The notes: a model not told the origin generated them from the letters alone. A stretch of 60,986 bases of DNA from Streptomyces longispororuber (GCF_024448165.1 NZ_JAMOLN010000035.1:1-60986); one strand, 5' to 3'. Counted from the first letter of the stretch, positions 1-9,093 are shown. Program-made: numbers and translations.

Positions 1-1
1 C

Positions 2-1045
2 GGCGGCGCCGCGCTCACCCGCGCCTACGTCGAGCAGGATCTGCACGAGATCTACGAGGGCGAAGTGCGTTACGCGCGCGACGCGTTCGAGGGTCTGCGG
101 TTGATGGACGCGTTGATCGCGGTCAAGCGCGGCGTGCCCGGCGCCACCCTGCCCGAACTCAAGCAACGCCGGGTCAAGGCGGGCAACGTGAAGATCGAGG
201 AGCAGCCCGACGACGGGCCCGCGCGCTCCGACGTCGCCGTCGACAACCCGGTCCCCGAGCCGCCGTTCTGGGGCACCCGCGTCATCAAGGGCATCCAGCT
301 CAAGGAGTACGCCTCCTGGCTCGACGAGGGCGCCCTGTTCAAGGGCCAGTGGGGCCTGAAGCAGGCGCGGACCGGAGACGGGCCCACGTACGAGGAGCTG
401 GTGGAGACCGAGGGCCGCCCGCGGCTGCGCGGCTGGCTCGACGAGCTGCACACCAAGAACATGCTCGAAGCGGCCGTCGTCTACGGCTACTTCCCGTGCG
501 TGTCCAAGGGCGACGACCTGATCATCCTGGACGACGAGGGCAACGAGCGGACCCGGTTCACCTTCCCCCGCCAGCGCCGCGGCCGCCGGCTGTGCCTGGC
601 CGACTTCTTCCGCCCCGAGGAGTCGGGTGAGACCGACGTGGTCGGCCTCCAGGTCGTCACCGTCGGCTCGAAGATCGGCGAGGCGACCGCCAAGCTGTTC
701 GCGTCCGACTCCTACCGCGACTACCTCGAACTGCACGGCCTGTCCGTCCAGTTGGCCGAGGCGCTCGCCGAGTACTGGCACGCCCGCGTCCGCACCGAGC
801 TGGGCTTCGCCGGCGAGGACCCGGCCGCCATGGAGGACATGTTCGCCCTGAAGTACCGGGGCGCCCGCTTCTCCCTCGGCTACGGAGCCTGCCCCGACCT
901 GGAGGACCGCGCCAAGATCGCCCAGCTCCTGGAGCCGGAGCGGATCGGCGTCCAGCTCAGCGAGGAGTTCCAGCTCCACCCCGAGCAGTCCACCGACGCG
1001 ATCGTGATCCACCACCCCGAGGCGAAGTACTTCAACGCCCGGTAA
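2..1045 (+). CDS. metH: Cobalamin-dependent methionine synthase, C-terminal part (5' truncated by window)
   Basis: The reading frame is open from base 2 and lacks its start, so only the last 347 residues are present. The first residues (GGAALTRAYVEQDLHEIY) match the end of the B12-binding domain. A linker leads to the AdoMet-dependent reactivation domain, which begins near FWGTRVIKGIQL and ends in the signature RFSLGYGACPDLEDR and a C-terminal HHPEAKYF. MetH transfers the methyl group of methyltetrahydrofolate to homocysteine through cobalamin in the cytoplasm; this domain remethylates oxidised cobalamin. A B12 riboswitch, if there is one, lies outside the window. Identification is secure from the GYGxCPD motif and domain order. 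Confidence 0.95.
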   Translation, partial: GGAALTRAYVEQDLHEIYEGEVRYARDAFEGLRLMDALIAVKRGVPGATLPELKQRRVKAGNVKIEEQPDDGPARSDVAVDNPVPEPPFWGTRVIKGIQLKEYASWLDEGALFKGQWGLKQARTGDGPTYEELVETEGRPRLRGWLDELHTKNMLEAAVVYGYFPCVSKGDDLIILDDEGNERTRFTFPRQRRGRRLCLADFFRPEESGETDVVGLQVVTVGSKIGEATAKLFASDSYRDYLELHGLSVQLAEALAEYWHARVRTELGFAGEDPAAMEDMFALKYRGARFSLGYGACPDLEDRAKIAQLLEPERIGVQLSEEFQLHPEQSTDAIVIHHPEAKYFNAR

Positions 1046-1086
1046 TGCGGTAATTCCTCAGAGTCGTACACTGGTCGGTCCAGCGC

Positions 1087-1140
1087 AGGCCGGTCGCCCT
1101 TCTGGTCAGAACTTCTGTCCGGAAGGGGGACCGGCCTCTT
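1087..1140 (+). terminator. Terminator after metH
   Basis: 18-base arms at 1087-1104 and 1120-1137 (AGGCCGGTC... with ...GACCGGCCT) pair with two mismatches around a 15-base loop, 42 bases after the metH stop. The run after it (CTTCGTCCC) is weakly T-rich, as is usual for streptomycete terminators. Confidence 0.6.
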
Positions 1141-1165
1141 CGTCCCTCATGGAGGTGGTGCACGG

Positions 1166-1861
1166 ATGACCAGTACGGTCCCCGCACTCGGTACCCGAAC
1201 GGCCGAAGGCTCCGCCCTGCAGGCCGTGCTCCTCGACATGGACGGAACCCTCGTCGACACGGAGGGGTTCTGGTGGGACGCCGAAGTGGCCGTCTTCGCC
1301 GAACTCGGCCACGCCCTCGACGACGCCTGGCGGCAGGTCGTCGTCGGCGGTCCGATGACCCGCAGCGCCGGCTTCCTCATCGAGGCCACCGGCGCCGACA
1401 TCACGCTGCCCGAACTGACCGTCCTGCTCAACGACGGCTTCGAGCGGCGCATCAGCCGGTCGCTGCCGCTGATGCCCGGTGCCGCGAGACTCCTCGCCGA
1501 ACTCGCCGCGCAGAACGTGCCGACCGCACTCGTCTCCGCCTCCCACCGGCGCATCATCGACCGCATCCTGGACTCGCTCGGCGCCCACAACTTCCACCTC
1601 ACGGTCGCCGGTGACGAGGTGTCCAGGACCAAGCCGCACCCCGACCCGTATCTCCTCGCCGCGTCCCGGCTCGGCGCCGAACCCGGGCGCTGCGCCGTCA
1701 TCGAGGACACCGCCACCGGCGTCGCGGCCGCCGAGGCCGCGGGCTGCCAGGTCGTCGCCGTCCCGTCCGTCGCGCCCATCGCGCCGGCCCCCCGGCGCAC
1801 CGTCGTGCCCTCCCTCGAACACGTCAACCTGCCTTTCCTGCACGGGCTGATGACGCTCTGA
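1166..1861 (+). CDS. HAD-superfamily phosphatase (phosphoglycolate phosphatase/beta-phosphoglucomutase-like)
   Basis: 231 residues. Motif I is VLLDMDGTLVD, with the nucleophile D24 and acid/base D26. Motif III lysine is in SRTKPHPDPYLLAA and motif IV acidic residues are in CAVIEDTATGVAAAEAAG, the full set for a subfamily-I HAD hydrolase with a helical cap. Such enzymes dephosphorylate small sugar phosphates or phosphoglycolate; the substrate cannot be read from the sequence. GGAGGTG lies 7 bases before the ATG. It follows metH behind a terminator, so it is probably a separate transcript. Confidence 0.88.
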   Translation: MTSTVPALGTRTAEGSALQAVLLDMDGTLVDTEGFWWDAEVAVFAELGHALDDAWRQVVVGGPMTRSAGFLIEATGADITLPELTVLLNDGFERRISRSLPLMPGAARLLAELAAQNVPTALVSASHRRIIDRILDSLGAHNFHLTVAGDEVSRTKPHPDPYLLAASRLGAEPGRCAVIEDTATGVAAAEAAGCQVVAVPSVAPIAPAPRRTVVPSLEHVNLPFLHGLMTL

Positions 1862-2232
1862 CGGCGGTGCGGCGGCCCAACCCCATGGCCGAATTACCGC
1901 ACTCCCCAACCCAGTTGGCGGTGTGACCTTTCCCACTCGGACAGGGGTCGACAGGTCCGGGCCGTCGTGCTGCGCAACCCCCTTGGGGGCGGCCGGACGT
2001 GACCTTGTGTCCCGATTGGTCGCCCCGTGCGTCGAACCTTCCTCCTGAGGTGTTTTCGGTGCGTCCACACCCGGTTCCACAGCGTGATGGGCGCCCGGCT
2101 CCAGCGCCTGCGAGCCCCGGCGGCGGGCCCATTAATGTCGTCGCGAGAACATCGCCGTAACCCTCCCGTGCCCGTGCGCACCACCCCTTGTCCACGGACC
2201 CGCGAGATCAACAGCTCTGGAGATTTTCGAGC
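1862..2232. other. 371-base intergenic region upstream of the solute-binding protein genes
   Basis: No gene is supported here. GTGACCTT occurs twice (1923-1930 and 1999-2006) and a CCCCCTTGGGGG palindrome sits at about 1976-1987; either could be regulatory, but neither matches a site I can name. An SD-like GGAGA at 2219-2223 serves the next gene. Confidence 0.4.
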
Positions 2233-3840
2233 ATGAACCGCAAGACTTTGGTGCTGCCGGCCGTCATCGGCCTGCTCGCCCCCGTGCTCGTCGCGTGCGG
2301 CGGGTCGGACAGTGGCGGCGACGGCGGCGACGCGATCGTCGTCGGCACCACCGACCGGTTCATCGCCTCCGGCAAGGTCCCCGCGCCGTTCGACCCCGCG
2401 TACGCCTACGACGCCGGGTCCTGGAACGTGCTGCGCCAGACCGTGCAGACGCTGATGGCGATGCCCCGCAGCGGCAGCGGCGAGCCGGTGCCCGAGGCGG
2501 CCGAGAGCTGCATCTTCTCCGACAGCGGCAGCGAGCGGTACGCGTGCACGCTGCGCAAGGACCTCAAGTTCGCCGACGGCAGGGCCATCACCGCCGCCGA
2601 CGTGAAGTACTCCATCGACCGCGTCCTCAAGATCAAGAGCGACAGCGCCTCCTACGGCCTGCTCTCCTCGATCGACACGATCGAGACGCAGGGCGACCGC
2701 GAGGTGATCTTCCACCTCAAGTCCCCGGACGCCACCTTCCCGTACAAGCTGGCCACGCCCACGGCCGGCATCGTCAACCCCGACGACTACGCGAAGCACT
2801 CGCTGCGCAACGGCTTCGAGGTGAACGGCTCCGGCCCGTACACCATGAAGTCCGAGGTCAAGAACAACGCCGTCGTCAAGACCGTCTTCACCAAGAACCC
2901 CAACTACCAGGGGCAGTTGAAGCCGAAGAACGACAAGGTGGAACTGCGGTCCTTCGAGAGCGCCGACGCCATGGGCAAGGCGCTGGAGAAGGGCGACATC
3001 GACATGATGACGCGCACCATGTCGCCGGAGCAGATCGAGAAGTACTCGACCAACCCGCCGAAGAACGTCAACCTGGTCGAGATGCCCGGCATGGAGATCC
3101 GCTACCTCGGCTTCGACACCACGGCGACCTCCGTCAGGAGCAAGGCCGTCCGCCAGGCCATGGCGCAGATCGTGGACCGCGGCGAGATCGCCGCCAGCGT
3201 CTACGGCGCCACCGCCGAGCCGCTCTACTCGCTCGTCCCGGCCGGCATCACCGGCCACCAGAACTCGTTCTTCAACAAGTACGGCGACCCGGACAAGACG
3301 GCCGCCGCCGCGACCCTGAACCGGGCGAACATCACCACCCCGGTGAAGCTCACGCTGCACTACACGACCGACCACTACGGTCCGGCCACGAAGAAGGAGT
3401 TCGAGGTCCTGCGCAAGCAGCTGAACGCCAGCGGTCTGTTCGACGTCGACATCAAGGGCGACGCCTGGGACACGTACCGCGACGCCCAGCTCAAGGGCAA
3501 GTACGACGTCTACGGTCTGGGCTGGTTCCCCGACTTCCCGGACGCCGACAACTTCCTCGCGCCGTTCCTCGACAAGGACAACTTCCTCAACGCCCCGTAC
3601 GCCAACAGCACCATCCGCGGGCAGCTGCTCCCGGCCGAGCGTCGCGAGGCCGACCGGCTCACCGCGTCCAAGAGCCTGCAGCAGATCCAGAACATCGTCG
3701 CCGACGACGTGCCCGTCCTCCCGCTCTGGCAGGGCAAGCAGTACGTCGCCTCGCGCGACGACATCACGGGCGTCGAGTGGGCCCTGTCCTCCTCGTCGAT
3801 CCTCCAGCTGTGGGAGCTGGGCCGCGGCGTCAGCGGCTGA
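2233..3840 (+). CDS. Family-5 ABC transporter substrate-binding lipoprotein (peptide/nickel type), copy 1
   Basis: 535 residues. The N-terminus MNRKTLVLPAVIGLLAPVLV followed by ACGG is a lipoprotein signal with lipid-acceptor Cys22. The body is an SBP_bac_5 domain: ELR..KFADGR..TAADVKYSIDRV near residue 110, then the late VLPLWQGKQYVA segment. Such proteins capture peptides, nickel chelates or related ligands outside the membrane for an ABC importer. GGAGA lies 9 bases before the ATG; a longer frame begins at TTG 2188 but has no ribosome site. A close paralogue follows immediately and no permease or ATPase is nearby, so both must use a remote transporter or act as sensors. Confidence 0.9.
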   Translation: MNRKTLVLPAVIGLLAPVLVACGGSDSGGDGGDAIVVGTTDRFIASGKVPAPFDPAYAYDAGSWNVLRQTVQTLMAMPRSGSGEPVPEAAESCIFSDSGSERYACTLRKDLKFADGRAITAADVKYSIDRVLKIKSDSASYGLLSSIDTIETQGDREVIFHLKSPDATFPYKLATPTAGIVNPDDYAKHSLRNGFEVNGSGPYTMKSEVKNNAVVKTVFTKNPNYQGQLKPKNDKVELRSFESADAMGKALEKGDIDMMTRTMSPEQIEKYSTNPPKNVNLVEMPGMEIRYLGFDTTATSVRSKAVRQAMAQIVDRGEIAASVYGATAEPLYSLVPAGITGHQNSFFNKYGDPDKTAAAATLNRANITTPVKLTLHYTTDHYGPATKKEFEVLRKQLNASGLFDVDIKGDAWDTYRDAQLKGKYDVYGLGWFPDFPDADNFLAPFLDKDNFLNAPYANSTIRGQLLPAERREADRLTASKSLQQIQNIVADDVPVLPLWQGKQYVASRDDITGVEWALSSSSILQLWELGRGVSG

Positions 3841-3849
3841 GCCCTCCGT

Positions 3850-3879
3850 GGGGCCGGTCCCGACGCCGCGGCCGGCCCC
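3850..3879 (+). promoter_or_regulatory. Intergenic hairpin between the two binding-protein genes
   Basis: GGGGCCGG (3850-3857) pairs with CCGGCCCC (3872-3879) across a 14-base loop, ten bases after the first stop codon and 35 before the second start. It has no T-tract, so partial termination or transcript stabilisation is as likely as full termination. Confidence 0.45.
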
Positions 3880-3914
3880 GCCCCGTTCCGCACGACCGAC
3901 GACAAGGCACGTAC

Positions 3915-5501
3915 GTGAGAATGCGCAACCAGTGGTTGGCCCTGCCCCTCGGCGTGGGACTCGCCGCGGCCCTGCTGTCCGGCTGTGGCACGGACCAGGA
4001 CGAGTCCGCCGGCTCCGGCGACGCGGTGGTCATGGGGATGTCCGACGACATCCAGGCCACCGACCCTGCGTCCGGCTACGACCCGGGCTCGTGGCTGCTG
4101 TTCAACAACGTCTTCCAGTCGCTGCTCAGCTTCCCCAACGGAGCCACCGAGCCGCAGCCCGAGGCCGCCAAGGAGTGCCACTTCAGCGACAACGCCACCA
4201 AGGTCTACTCGTGCACCCTGCGCTCCGGCCTGAAGTTCAGCAACGGCCACGAGCTCACGTCGAAGGACGTCAAGTACTCCTTCGACCGCATGATGAAGAT
4301 CGGCGACGAGGCCGGTCCCGCCATCATGTTCCCGATGCTGGACAAGGTGGAGACCCCGGACGGCTCCACGGTGGTCTTCCGGCTGAAGTACGCCGACGCG
4401 ACGTTCCCCAGCAAGATCGCCTCGGGCGCCGGATCGATCGTCGACCACGCCGAGTACCCGGCGGACAGGCTGCGCACGGACGGCAAGGCCGTCGGCTCCG
4501 GCCCGTACAAGCTGGACTCCTTCGGCAAGAAGGAAGCGGTCTTCTCGGTCAACTCCTCGTACGAGGGCACCGCGAAGGTCAAGAACGACGGCGTCACCAT
4601 GAAGTTCTTCCACGGTGACCAGGCGGGCCTGAAGAAGTCCCTGCTCGACGGGGGCGTCGACCTGGCCTACCGCGGTCTCGCCGCCAAGGACGTCGCGGAC
4701 ATCGAGGAGTCGGCCACCAAGGCGACCCAGGACATCGACGTCGTCGAGGGCACCAGCGCCGAGGTCCAGCACCTCGTCTTCAACGTGAAGGACCCGGTCG
4801 TCGGCAAGCTCAGTGTCCGCAAGGCCATGGCTTACCTCATCGACCGCGACGCCCTGATCGACGAGGTCTACGACAACACGGCCACGTCGCTGTACTCGAT
4901 CATCCCGGCGGGCATCACCGGCCACAACACCGCGTTCTTCGACCTGTACGGGTCCCGCCCCTCGAAGAGCAAGGCGCAGGCCGCGCTCCGCGCCGACGGC
5001 ATCACCGACAAGGTCAAGCTCACCCTCTGGTCCACGCCGTCCCGCTACGGGCCGGCCACCGACGCCGAGCTGAAGGCGATGGCCAAGCAGCTCAACGCGA
5101 GCGGCCTGTTCGACGCCGACGTGAAGTCCGTGGAGTTCTCCCAGTACGAGCGGGACATCAAGTCCGGCAAGTACGGCGTCTACGTCAAGGGCTGGGTGCC
5201 CGACTACCCGGACCCCGACAACTTCACCCAGCCGTTCTTCGGCGACGGCAACGTGCTCGGGAACCACTACACCAACAGCACGATCACCGGCACGATCATC
5301 CCGGAGACCGGCGCCCAGAGCGACCGCTCCACCACCACGAAGCAGTACGACCAGCTGCAGAACATAGTCGCCGAGCAGCTGCCCATCCTGCCCGTGTGGC
5401 AGGCCAAGCAGTACGCGGTCGTGCGCGACGGCGTCTACGGCCTGGAGAACTGCCTCGACGCGTCGACCGTGTTCCGGTTCTGGGAGATCAGCAAGGGCTG
5501 A
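3915..5501 (+). CDS. Family-5 ABC transporter substrate-binding lipoprotein, copy 2
   Basis: 528 residues from GTG 3915 (AAGG 7 bases upstream); ATG 3921 is a possible alternative. The signal peptide ends in the lipobox LLSGCG, giving Cys24 as lipid acceptor. It is a paralogue of the preceding protein: SLYSIIPAGITGHNTAFF matches PLYSLVPAGITGHQNSFF, and KQLNASGLFD and the YGPAT segment are shared. The pair looks like a tandem duplication that then diverged. Ligand unknown. A strong terminator follows 36 bases after the stop, so the two genes form a complete transcription unit without transporter subunits. Confidence 0.9.
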   Translation: MRMRNQWLALPLGVGLAAALLSGCGTDQDESAGSGDAVVMGMSDDIQATDPASGYDPGSWLLFNNVFQSLLSFPNGATEPQPEAAKECHFSDNATKVYSCTLRSGLKFSNGHELTSKDVKYSFDRMMKIGDEAGPAIMFPMLDKVETPDGSTVVFRLKYADATFPSKIASGAGSIVDHAEYPADRLRTDGKAVGSGPYKLDSFGKKEAVFSVNSSYEGTAKVKNDGVTMKFFHGDQAGLKKSLLDGGVDLAYRGLAAKDVADIEESATKATQDIDVVEGTSAEVQHLVFNVKDPVVGKLSVRKAMAYLIDRDALIDEVYDNTATSLYSIIPAGITGHNTAFFDLYGSRPSKSKAQAALRADGITDKVKLTLWSTPSRYGPATDAELKAMAKQLNASGLFDADVKSVEFSQYERDIKSGKYGVYVKGWVPDYPDPDNFTQPFFGDGNVLGNHYTNSTITGTIIPETGAQSDRSTTTKQYDQLQNIVAEQLPILPVWQAKQYAVVRDGVYGLENCLDASTVFRFWEISKG

Positions 5502-5537
5502 CGTCCTGTCGGACAGGACGAGCGCGCAGCGGGAACG

Positions 5538-5580
5538 ACGAAGGGCGGCGGTCACCACTCCGGTGACCGCCGCCCTTCGT
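5538..5580. terminator. Bidirectional terminator between convergent genes
   Basis: Perfect 19-bp arms (5538-5556 and 5562-5580, ACGAAGGGC...GGTCACC) with a 5-base loop, between the plus-strand binding-protein gene and the minus-strand response-regulator gene. It should serve both. Confidence 0.9.
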
Positions 5581-5605
5581 TCGTCCGTGCCCGCCCGCGG
5601 GCGGG

Positions 5606-6277
5606 CTACTGCGCGCCCGGCCGGACCAGCCCGCTCTCGTACGCGTACACGGCGGCCTGCACCCGGTCGCGCAGCCCCAACTTCGTCAGCACGTGGCCCA
5701 CATGGGTCTTCACCGTCGTCTCGCTGACGAAGAGGTCGGCGGCGATCTCCGCGTTCGACAGGCCGCGGGCCACCAGCTTCAGCACCTCGACCTCCCGCTC
5801 GGTGAGGGTGTGCAGCGTGTCCGGCACCGGCTCGTCGCCCGACGGCAGGTGGTCCGCGTACTTGTCGAGCAGCCGGCGCGTGATGCTCGGCGCGAGCATC
5901 GCCTCGCCCGCCGCGACCACCCGGATCGCCTGCACCAGCTCGTTCGCCGGGGCGTCCTTGAGGAGGAAGCCGCTGGCCCCCGCCTTGAGCGCCTCGACCA
6001 CGTACTCGTCGAGATCGAAGGTGGTCAGCACGAGCACCTTCGCCGGACCGTCCTTGCCGGGGCCCGAGATCTGCCGGGTCGCCTCGACGCCGTCCATCCG
6101 CGGCATCCGGATGTCCATCAGCACGACGTCGGGCTGCAGCGCACGCACCTGGTCGAGGGCCTGCAGGCCGTCACCGGCCTCGCCGACGACCGCGATGTCC
6201 TGCTCGGCCTCCAGGATCATGCGGAAGCCGGTACGGAGCAGCGGCTGGTCATCGACCAGTAGGACGCGGATGGCCAC
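5606..6277 (-). CDS. NarL/LuxR-family response regulator (orphan)
   Basis: 223 residues. The receiver domain starts VAIRVLLVDDQPLLRTGF with the acidic pair D9/D10; the phospho-acceptor is D55 in VVLMDIRMPRMDG, and a switch Lys lies in LKDAPANE. The C-terminal LuxR-type helix-turn-helix is LTEREVEVLKLVARGLSNAE...VKTHVGHVLTKLGL. GTG 6277 is chosen because AAGGAG lies 5-6 bases upstream; the frame extends further 5' without a ribosome site. No histidine kinase is adjacent, so the partner is remote. It acts as a cytoplasmic transcription factor; its target is not apparent. Confidence 0.93.
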   Translation of the reverse strand: MAIRVLLVDDQPLLRTGFRMILEAEQDIAVVGEAGDGLQALDQVRALQPDVVLMDIRMPRMDGVEATRQISGPGKDGPAKVLVLTTFDLDEYVVEALKAGASGFLLKDAPANELVQAIRVVAAGEAMLAPSITRRLLDKYADHLPSGDEPVPDTLHTLTEREVEVLKLVARGLSNAEIAADLFVSETTVKTHVGHVLTKLGLRDRVQAAVYAYESGLVRPGAQ

Positions 6278-6315
6278 GAAACTCTCCTTCGATAGTCCGG
6301 CCCCATTCTGCCCTC

Positions 6316-7200
6316 CTACGCCCCGCCGGACTCGGGCACCCTGATCTGAAGCGGATACGGCGGGGGAGTACCGCCGAATTCGGGGCAGACGGCCTGGTGG
6401 TCGCACCAGCCGCAGAGCTTCGTCGGCCGCGGCCGCCAGTCACCGCTCTCCGTGGCCTGCTCGATCGCCTCCCACAGCGCGTGCAGCTTGCGCTCCACCC
6501 GCTCCAGGTCCGCGATCACCGGGTCGTACGTCAGCACGTCCCCGCTGCCCAGGTACACGAGCTGCAGCCGCCGCGGCACGACACCCTTCAGGCGCCACAC
6601 CACCAGCGCGTAGAACTTCATCTGGAACAGCGCGCCCTCCGCGTACTCGGGGCGGGGGGCCTTGCCCGTCTTGTAGTCGACGATGCGGACCTCGCCGGTC
6701 GGCGCGACGTCGACCCGGTCGATGATCCCGCGCAGCCGCAGCCCGGACTCCAGCTCGGCCTCGACGAACAGCTCCCGCTCGGCGGGCTCCAGACGCGTCG
6801 GATCCTCCAGCGTGAACCACCGCTCGACCAGCCGCTCCGCCTCACCGAGCCAGCGCGTCATCCGCTCGCCCGCAGCCTCTTCGTCGGCGTCCGCGAACAG
6901 CTCGCCGAGCTCGGGGCGCGCCTCGCGCAGCCGGTCCCACTGCCCGGGGATCAGCGACTTCGCGCGCGGCGCCGTGCGCTCGCCCGCGGGGGAGTCGAAG
7001 AGTCTCTCCAGCACGGCATGGACGAGCGTGCCCCGCGTCGCCGCCTCGCTCGGCTTCTCCGGCAGCTTGTCGATGACCCGGAACCGGTACAGCAACGGGC
7101 ACTGCATGAAGTCGCTCGCGCGCGACGGCGACAGCGACGCCGGTCGCACGGCAGGCTTCTCGGGGCCGGACTCGGGGCCCGTCTCGGTACTGGTCTCCAT
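6316..7200 (-). CDS. RecB-family PD-(D/E)XK nuclease with Cas4/AddB-type iron-sulfur cysteines
   Basis: 294 residues. The nuclease motifs are in order: THRG-like GTLVHAVLERLF (His), GIIDRVDV (Asp), VRIVDYKTGK (the E/D-x-K core) and QMKFYALVVW. Four cysteines fit an Fe-S staple: C34 in DFMQCPLLYRF and C263-X2-C266-X5-C272 near the C-terminus, as in AddB and Cas4. It is a stand-alone nuclease without helicase domains, probably acting in DNA repair. ATG 7200 begins METSTETG; the upstream frame is low-complexity and unsupported. There are no cas genes or CRISPR repeats nearby, so a CRISPR role is not indicated. Confidence 0.9.
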   Translation of the reverse strand: METSTETGPESGPEKPAVRPASLSPSRASDFMQCPLLYRFRVIDKLPEKPSEAATRGTLVHAVLERLFDSPAGERTAPRAKSLIPGQWDRLREARPELGELFADADEEAAGERMTRWLGEAERLVERWFTLEDPTRLEPAERELFVEAELESGLRLRGIIDRVDVAPTGEVRIVDYKTGKAPRPEYAEGALFQMKFYALVVWRLKGVVPRRLQLVYLGSGDVLTYDPVIADLERVERKLHALWEAIEQATESGDWRPRPTKLCGWCDHQAVCPEFGGTPPPYPLQIRVPESGGA

Positions 7201-7378
7201 GACCCACGACGATACGGCCCGGCACTGACAGTCAGGCACCTGCGCGTCCCACCGCGTCTTGCGTAGCGTGGCCCGGGGGAGTCGACGGGGGCCACCGGAC
7301 ACCGTCCGCATACCATCGACGCCAGAACGTCCCGCCCCACGGCGGGAGACGCTCGAACGAGGGGACCGAGGGATCACC

Positions 7379-8977
7379 GTGGACGAGAGCGGGCAGCCGC
7401 AGTCCGGCACCGGCGAGGCGACGCCGCCCGCGAAGGGCGACGCAGGGCGTCCCGCTGCCCCGACCCCCGAACCCCGCCAGGCCGACACCGGCCGGGCCGC
7501 GGCCGCCGACCCGGGCGACACCGACCGGACCGGCGACGCCCCGGCCCCGGCCGACAGCTCCTCGGACACCCCCTCGGGCGCCTCGTCGGACACCCTGTCG
7601 GACAGCGGCGTGGACACCACCCCGGACACGACCCAGGACACCGCCTCGGGCCCGGCGCCGGACCCCGCCGCCGACGACGCGGCGCAGTCCCGGGCGGCCG
7701 GCCGGCCGCCGAGGACCGACGAGCCGTCCCCGCAGGCCGCGGGCGAGCCCACCGCCACCGGTCCATACGGTCAGCACCGCGCCGCCGCCACGGCCGGCAA
7801 CCGCAAGGGCCCGGCCAAGCCCCCGGAGCCGCGCGGCGGGCTGCTCATGGGGCGCCCCTTCGGCGTCCCGGTCTACGTCGCGCCCAGCTGGTTCCTCGTC
7901 GCGGCGCTGATCACCTGGGTCTTCGGCGGCCAGCTCGACCGCGTCCTGCCCGAGCTCGGCGCGGCCCGCTACCTGGTCTCCCTCTTCTTCGCGGTCGCCT
8001 TCTACGCCTCCGTGCTCGTCCACGAACTCGCCCACACCGTCGCCGCCCTGCGCTTCAAGCTCCCGGTCCGCCGGATCCAGCTGCAGTTCTTCGGCGGCGT
8101 CTCGGAGATCGAGAAGGAGTCCGAGACCCCGGGCCGCGAGTTCGTGCTGGCCTTCGTCGGCCCGCTGCTCTCCCTGGTCCTCGCCGGCGTCTTCTACCTC
8201 GGCATGATGGCCGTCGAGCCCGGCACGGTGCCCGGCGTCCTGCTCGCCGGCCTGATGATCTCGAACCTCATCGTCGCGGCCTTCAACCTGCTGCCCGGCC
8301 TGCCCCTCGACGGCGGCCGGATGCTGCGCGCCGTCGTCTGGAAGATCACCGGCAAGCCGATGAGCGGCACCGTCGCCGCCGCCTGGGTCGGCCGCGCCCT
8401 TGCCATCACCGTCCTCATCGGCCTGCCCCTGCTCACCCAGTCCGGCGCCCTCGGCAAGAACGCCGAGGACGTCGGCGGCATGGACACCGTCACCGACGCC
8501 CTGCTCGCCGCCATCCTCGCCGCGATCATCTGGACCGGCGCCGGCAACAGCCTCCGCATGGCCCGCCTGCGCGAGCACCTCCCGGAGCTGCGGGCCCGCA
8601 CCCTGACCCGCCGCGCCGTCCCGGTCGAGCCCGCGACCCCGCTCTCCGAGGCGCTGCGCCGGGCCAACGAGTCGGGGGCCCGCGCCCTGGTCGTCGTCGA
8701 CGCGGACGGCGAGCCCCGTTCCCTGGTCCGCGAGGCCGCCATCGTCGGCGTCCCCGAGCACCGCCGCCCCTGGGTCCCGGTCAGCGGCCTCGCCCAGGAC
8801 CTGACCGACGGCATGCGCGTCTCCGCGGAACTCTCGGGCGAGGAACTCCTCGACACCCTGCGCGCGACCCCGGCGACCGAGTACCTGGTGGTGGAGGAGA
8901 ACGGCGCGATCTACGGCGTCCTCTCCGCGGCCGACGTGGAGCGCGCCTTCGTGAAAGCGATGGCCCGGCCCTCCTAG
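7379..8977 (+). CDS. Site-2-type intramembrane zinc metalloprotease (M50) with C-terminal CBS domains
   Basis: 532 residues from GTG 7379 (GAGGG 6 bases upstream). Residues 1 to about 150 are disordered and rich in Asp, Ser, Thr, Pro and Ala. Membrane segments follow, with the zinc site H215-E-L-A-H219 and the partner aspartate in NLLPGLPLDGG (D311). The C-terminal ~130 residues look like a CBS pair (ALVVVDADGEPRSLV, YLVVEENGAIYGVLSAADV), typical of the Rv2625c-like branch, where CBS may sense nucleotides. It probably cleaves a membrane-bound anti-sigma factor or similar substrate. It is divergent from the nuclease gene. Confidence 0.92.
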   Translation: MDESGQPQSGTGEATPPAKGDAGRPAAPTPEPRQADTGRAAAADPGDTDRTGDAPAPADSSSDTPSGASSDTLSDSGVDTTPDTTQDTASGPAPDPAADDAAQSRAAGRPPRTDEPSPQAAGEPTATGPYGQHRAAATAGNRKGPAKPPEPRGGLLMGRPFGVPVYVAPSWFLVAALITWVFGGQLDRVLPELGAARYLVSLFFAVAFYASVLVHELAHTVAALRFKLPVRRIQLQFFGGVSEIEKESETPGREFVLAFVGPLLSLVLAGVFYLGMMAVEPGTVPGVLLAGLMISNLIVAAFNLLPGLPLDGGRMLRAVVWKITGKPMSGTVAAAWVGRALAITVLIGLPLLTQSGALGKNAEDVGGMDTVTDALLAAILAAIIWTGAGNSLRMARLREHLPELRARTLTRRAVPVEPATPLSEALRRANESGARALVVVDADGEPRSLVREAAIVGVPEHRRPWVPVSGLAQDLTDGMRVSAELSGEELLDTLRATPATEYLVVEENGAIYGVLSAADVERAFVKAMARPS

Positions 8978-9030
8978 GGCCTGTCCGGCGGATCATGTCG
9001 CGGGCGCGGTGTCCGGCACGTACATCTGCT

Positions 9031-9093
9031 GCAGGCCATGCAGGCCATGCAGGCCATGCAGGCCATGCAGGCCATGCAGGCCATGCAGGCCCT
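9031..9093. repeat. 9-bp minisatellite, unit GCAGGCCAT x7
   Basis: Six perfect copies of GCAGGCCAT (9031-9084) and a seventh with one change (9085-9093) lie between the protease stop and the trmI promoter. The unit preserves frame in any reading, so translations show Arg-Pro-Cys or Ala-Cys-Met runs, but no ribosome site or coding context supports a gene. The copy number is probably variable between strains. Confidence 0.95.

Noticed and set aside
2188..2232. Fifteen-residue N-terminal extension of the first binding lipoprotein (TTG start)
   Set aside because: No ribosome site precedes the TTG, and the extension would bury the lipoprotein signal peptide that starts cleanly at ATG 2233.
3510..5558. 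682-codon open frame on the minus strand opposite the second binding-protein gene
   Set aside because: Opposite a recognisable lipoprotein gene and without motifs; long open frames are expected from high GC alone. The same holds for the 758-codon frame opposite the helicase (27985-30261) and the 931-codon frame opposite the betaine permease (53214-56009).
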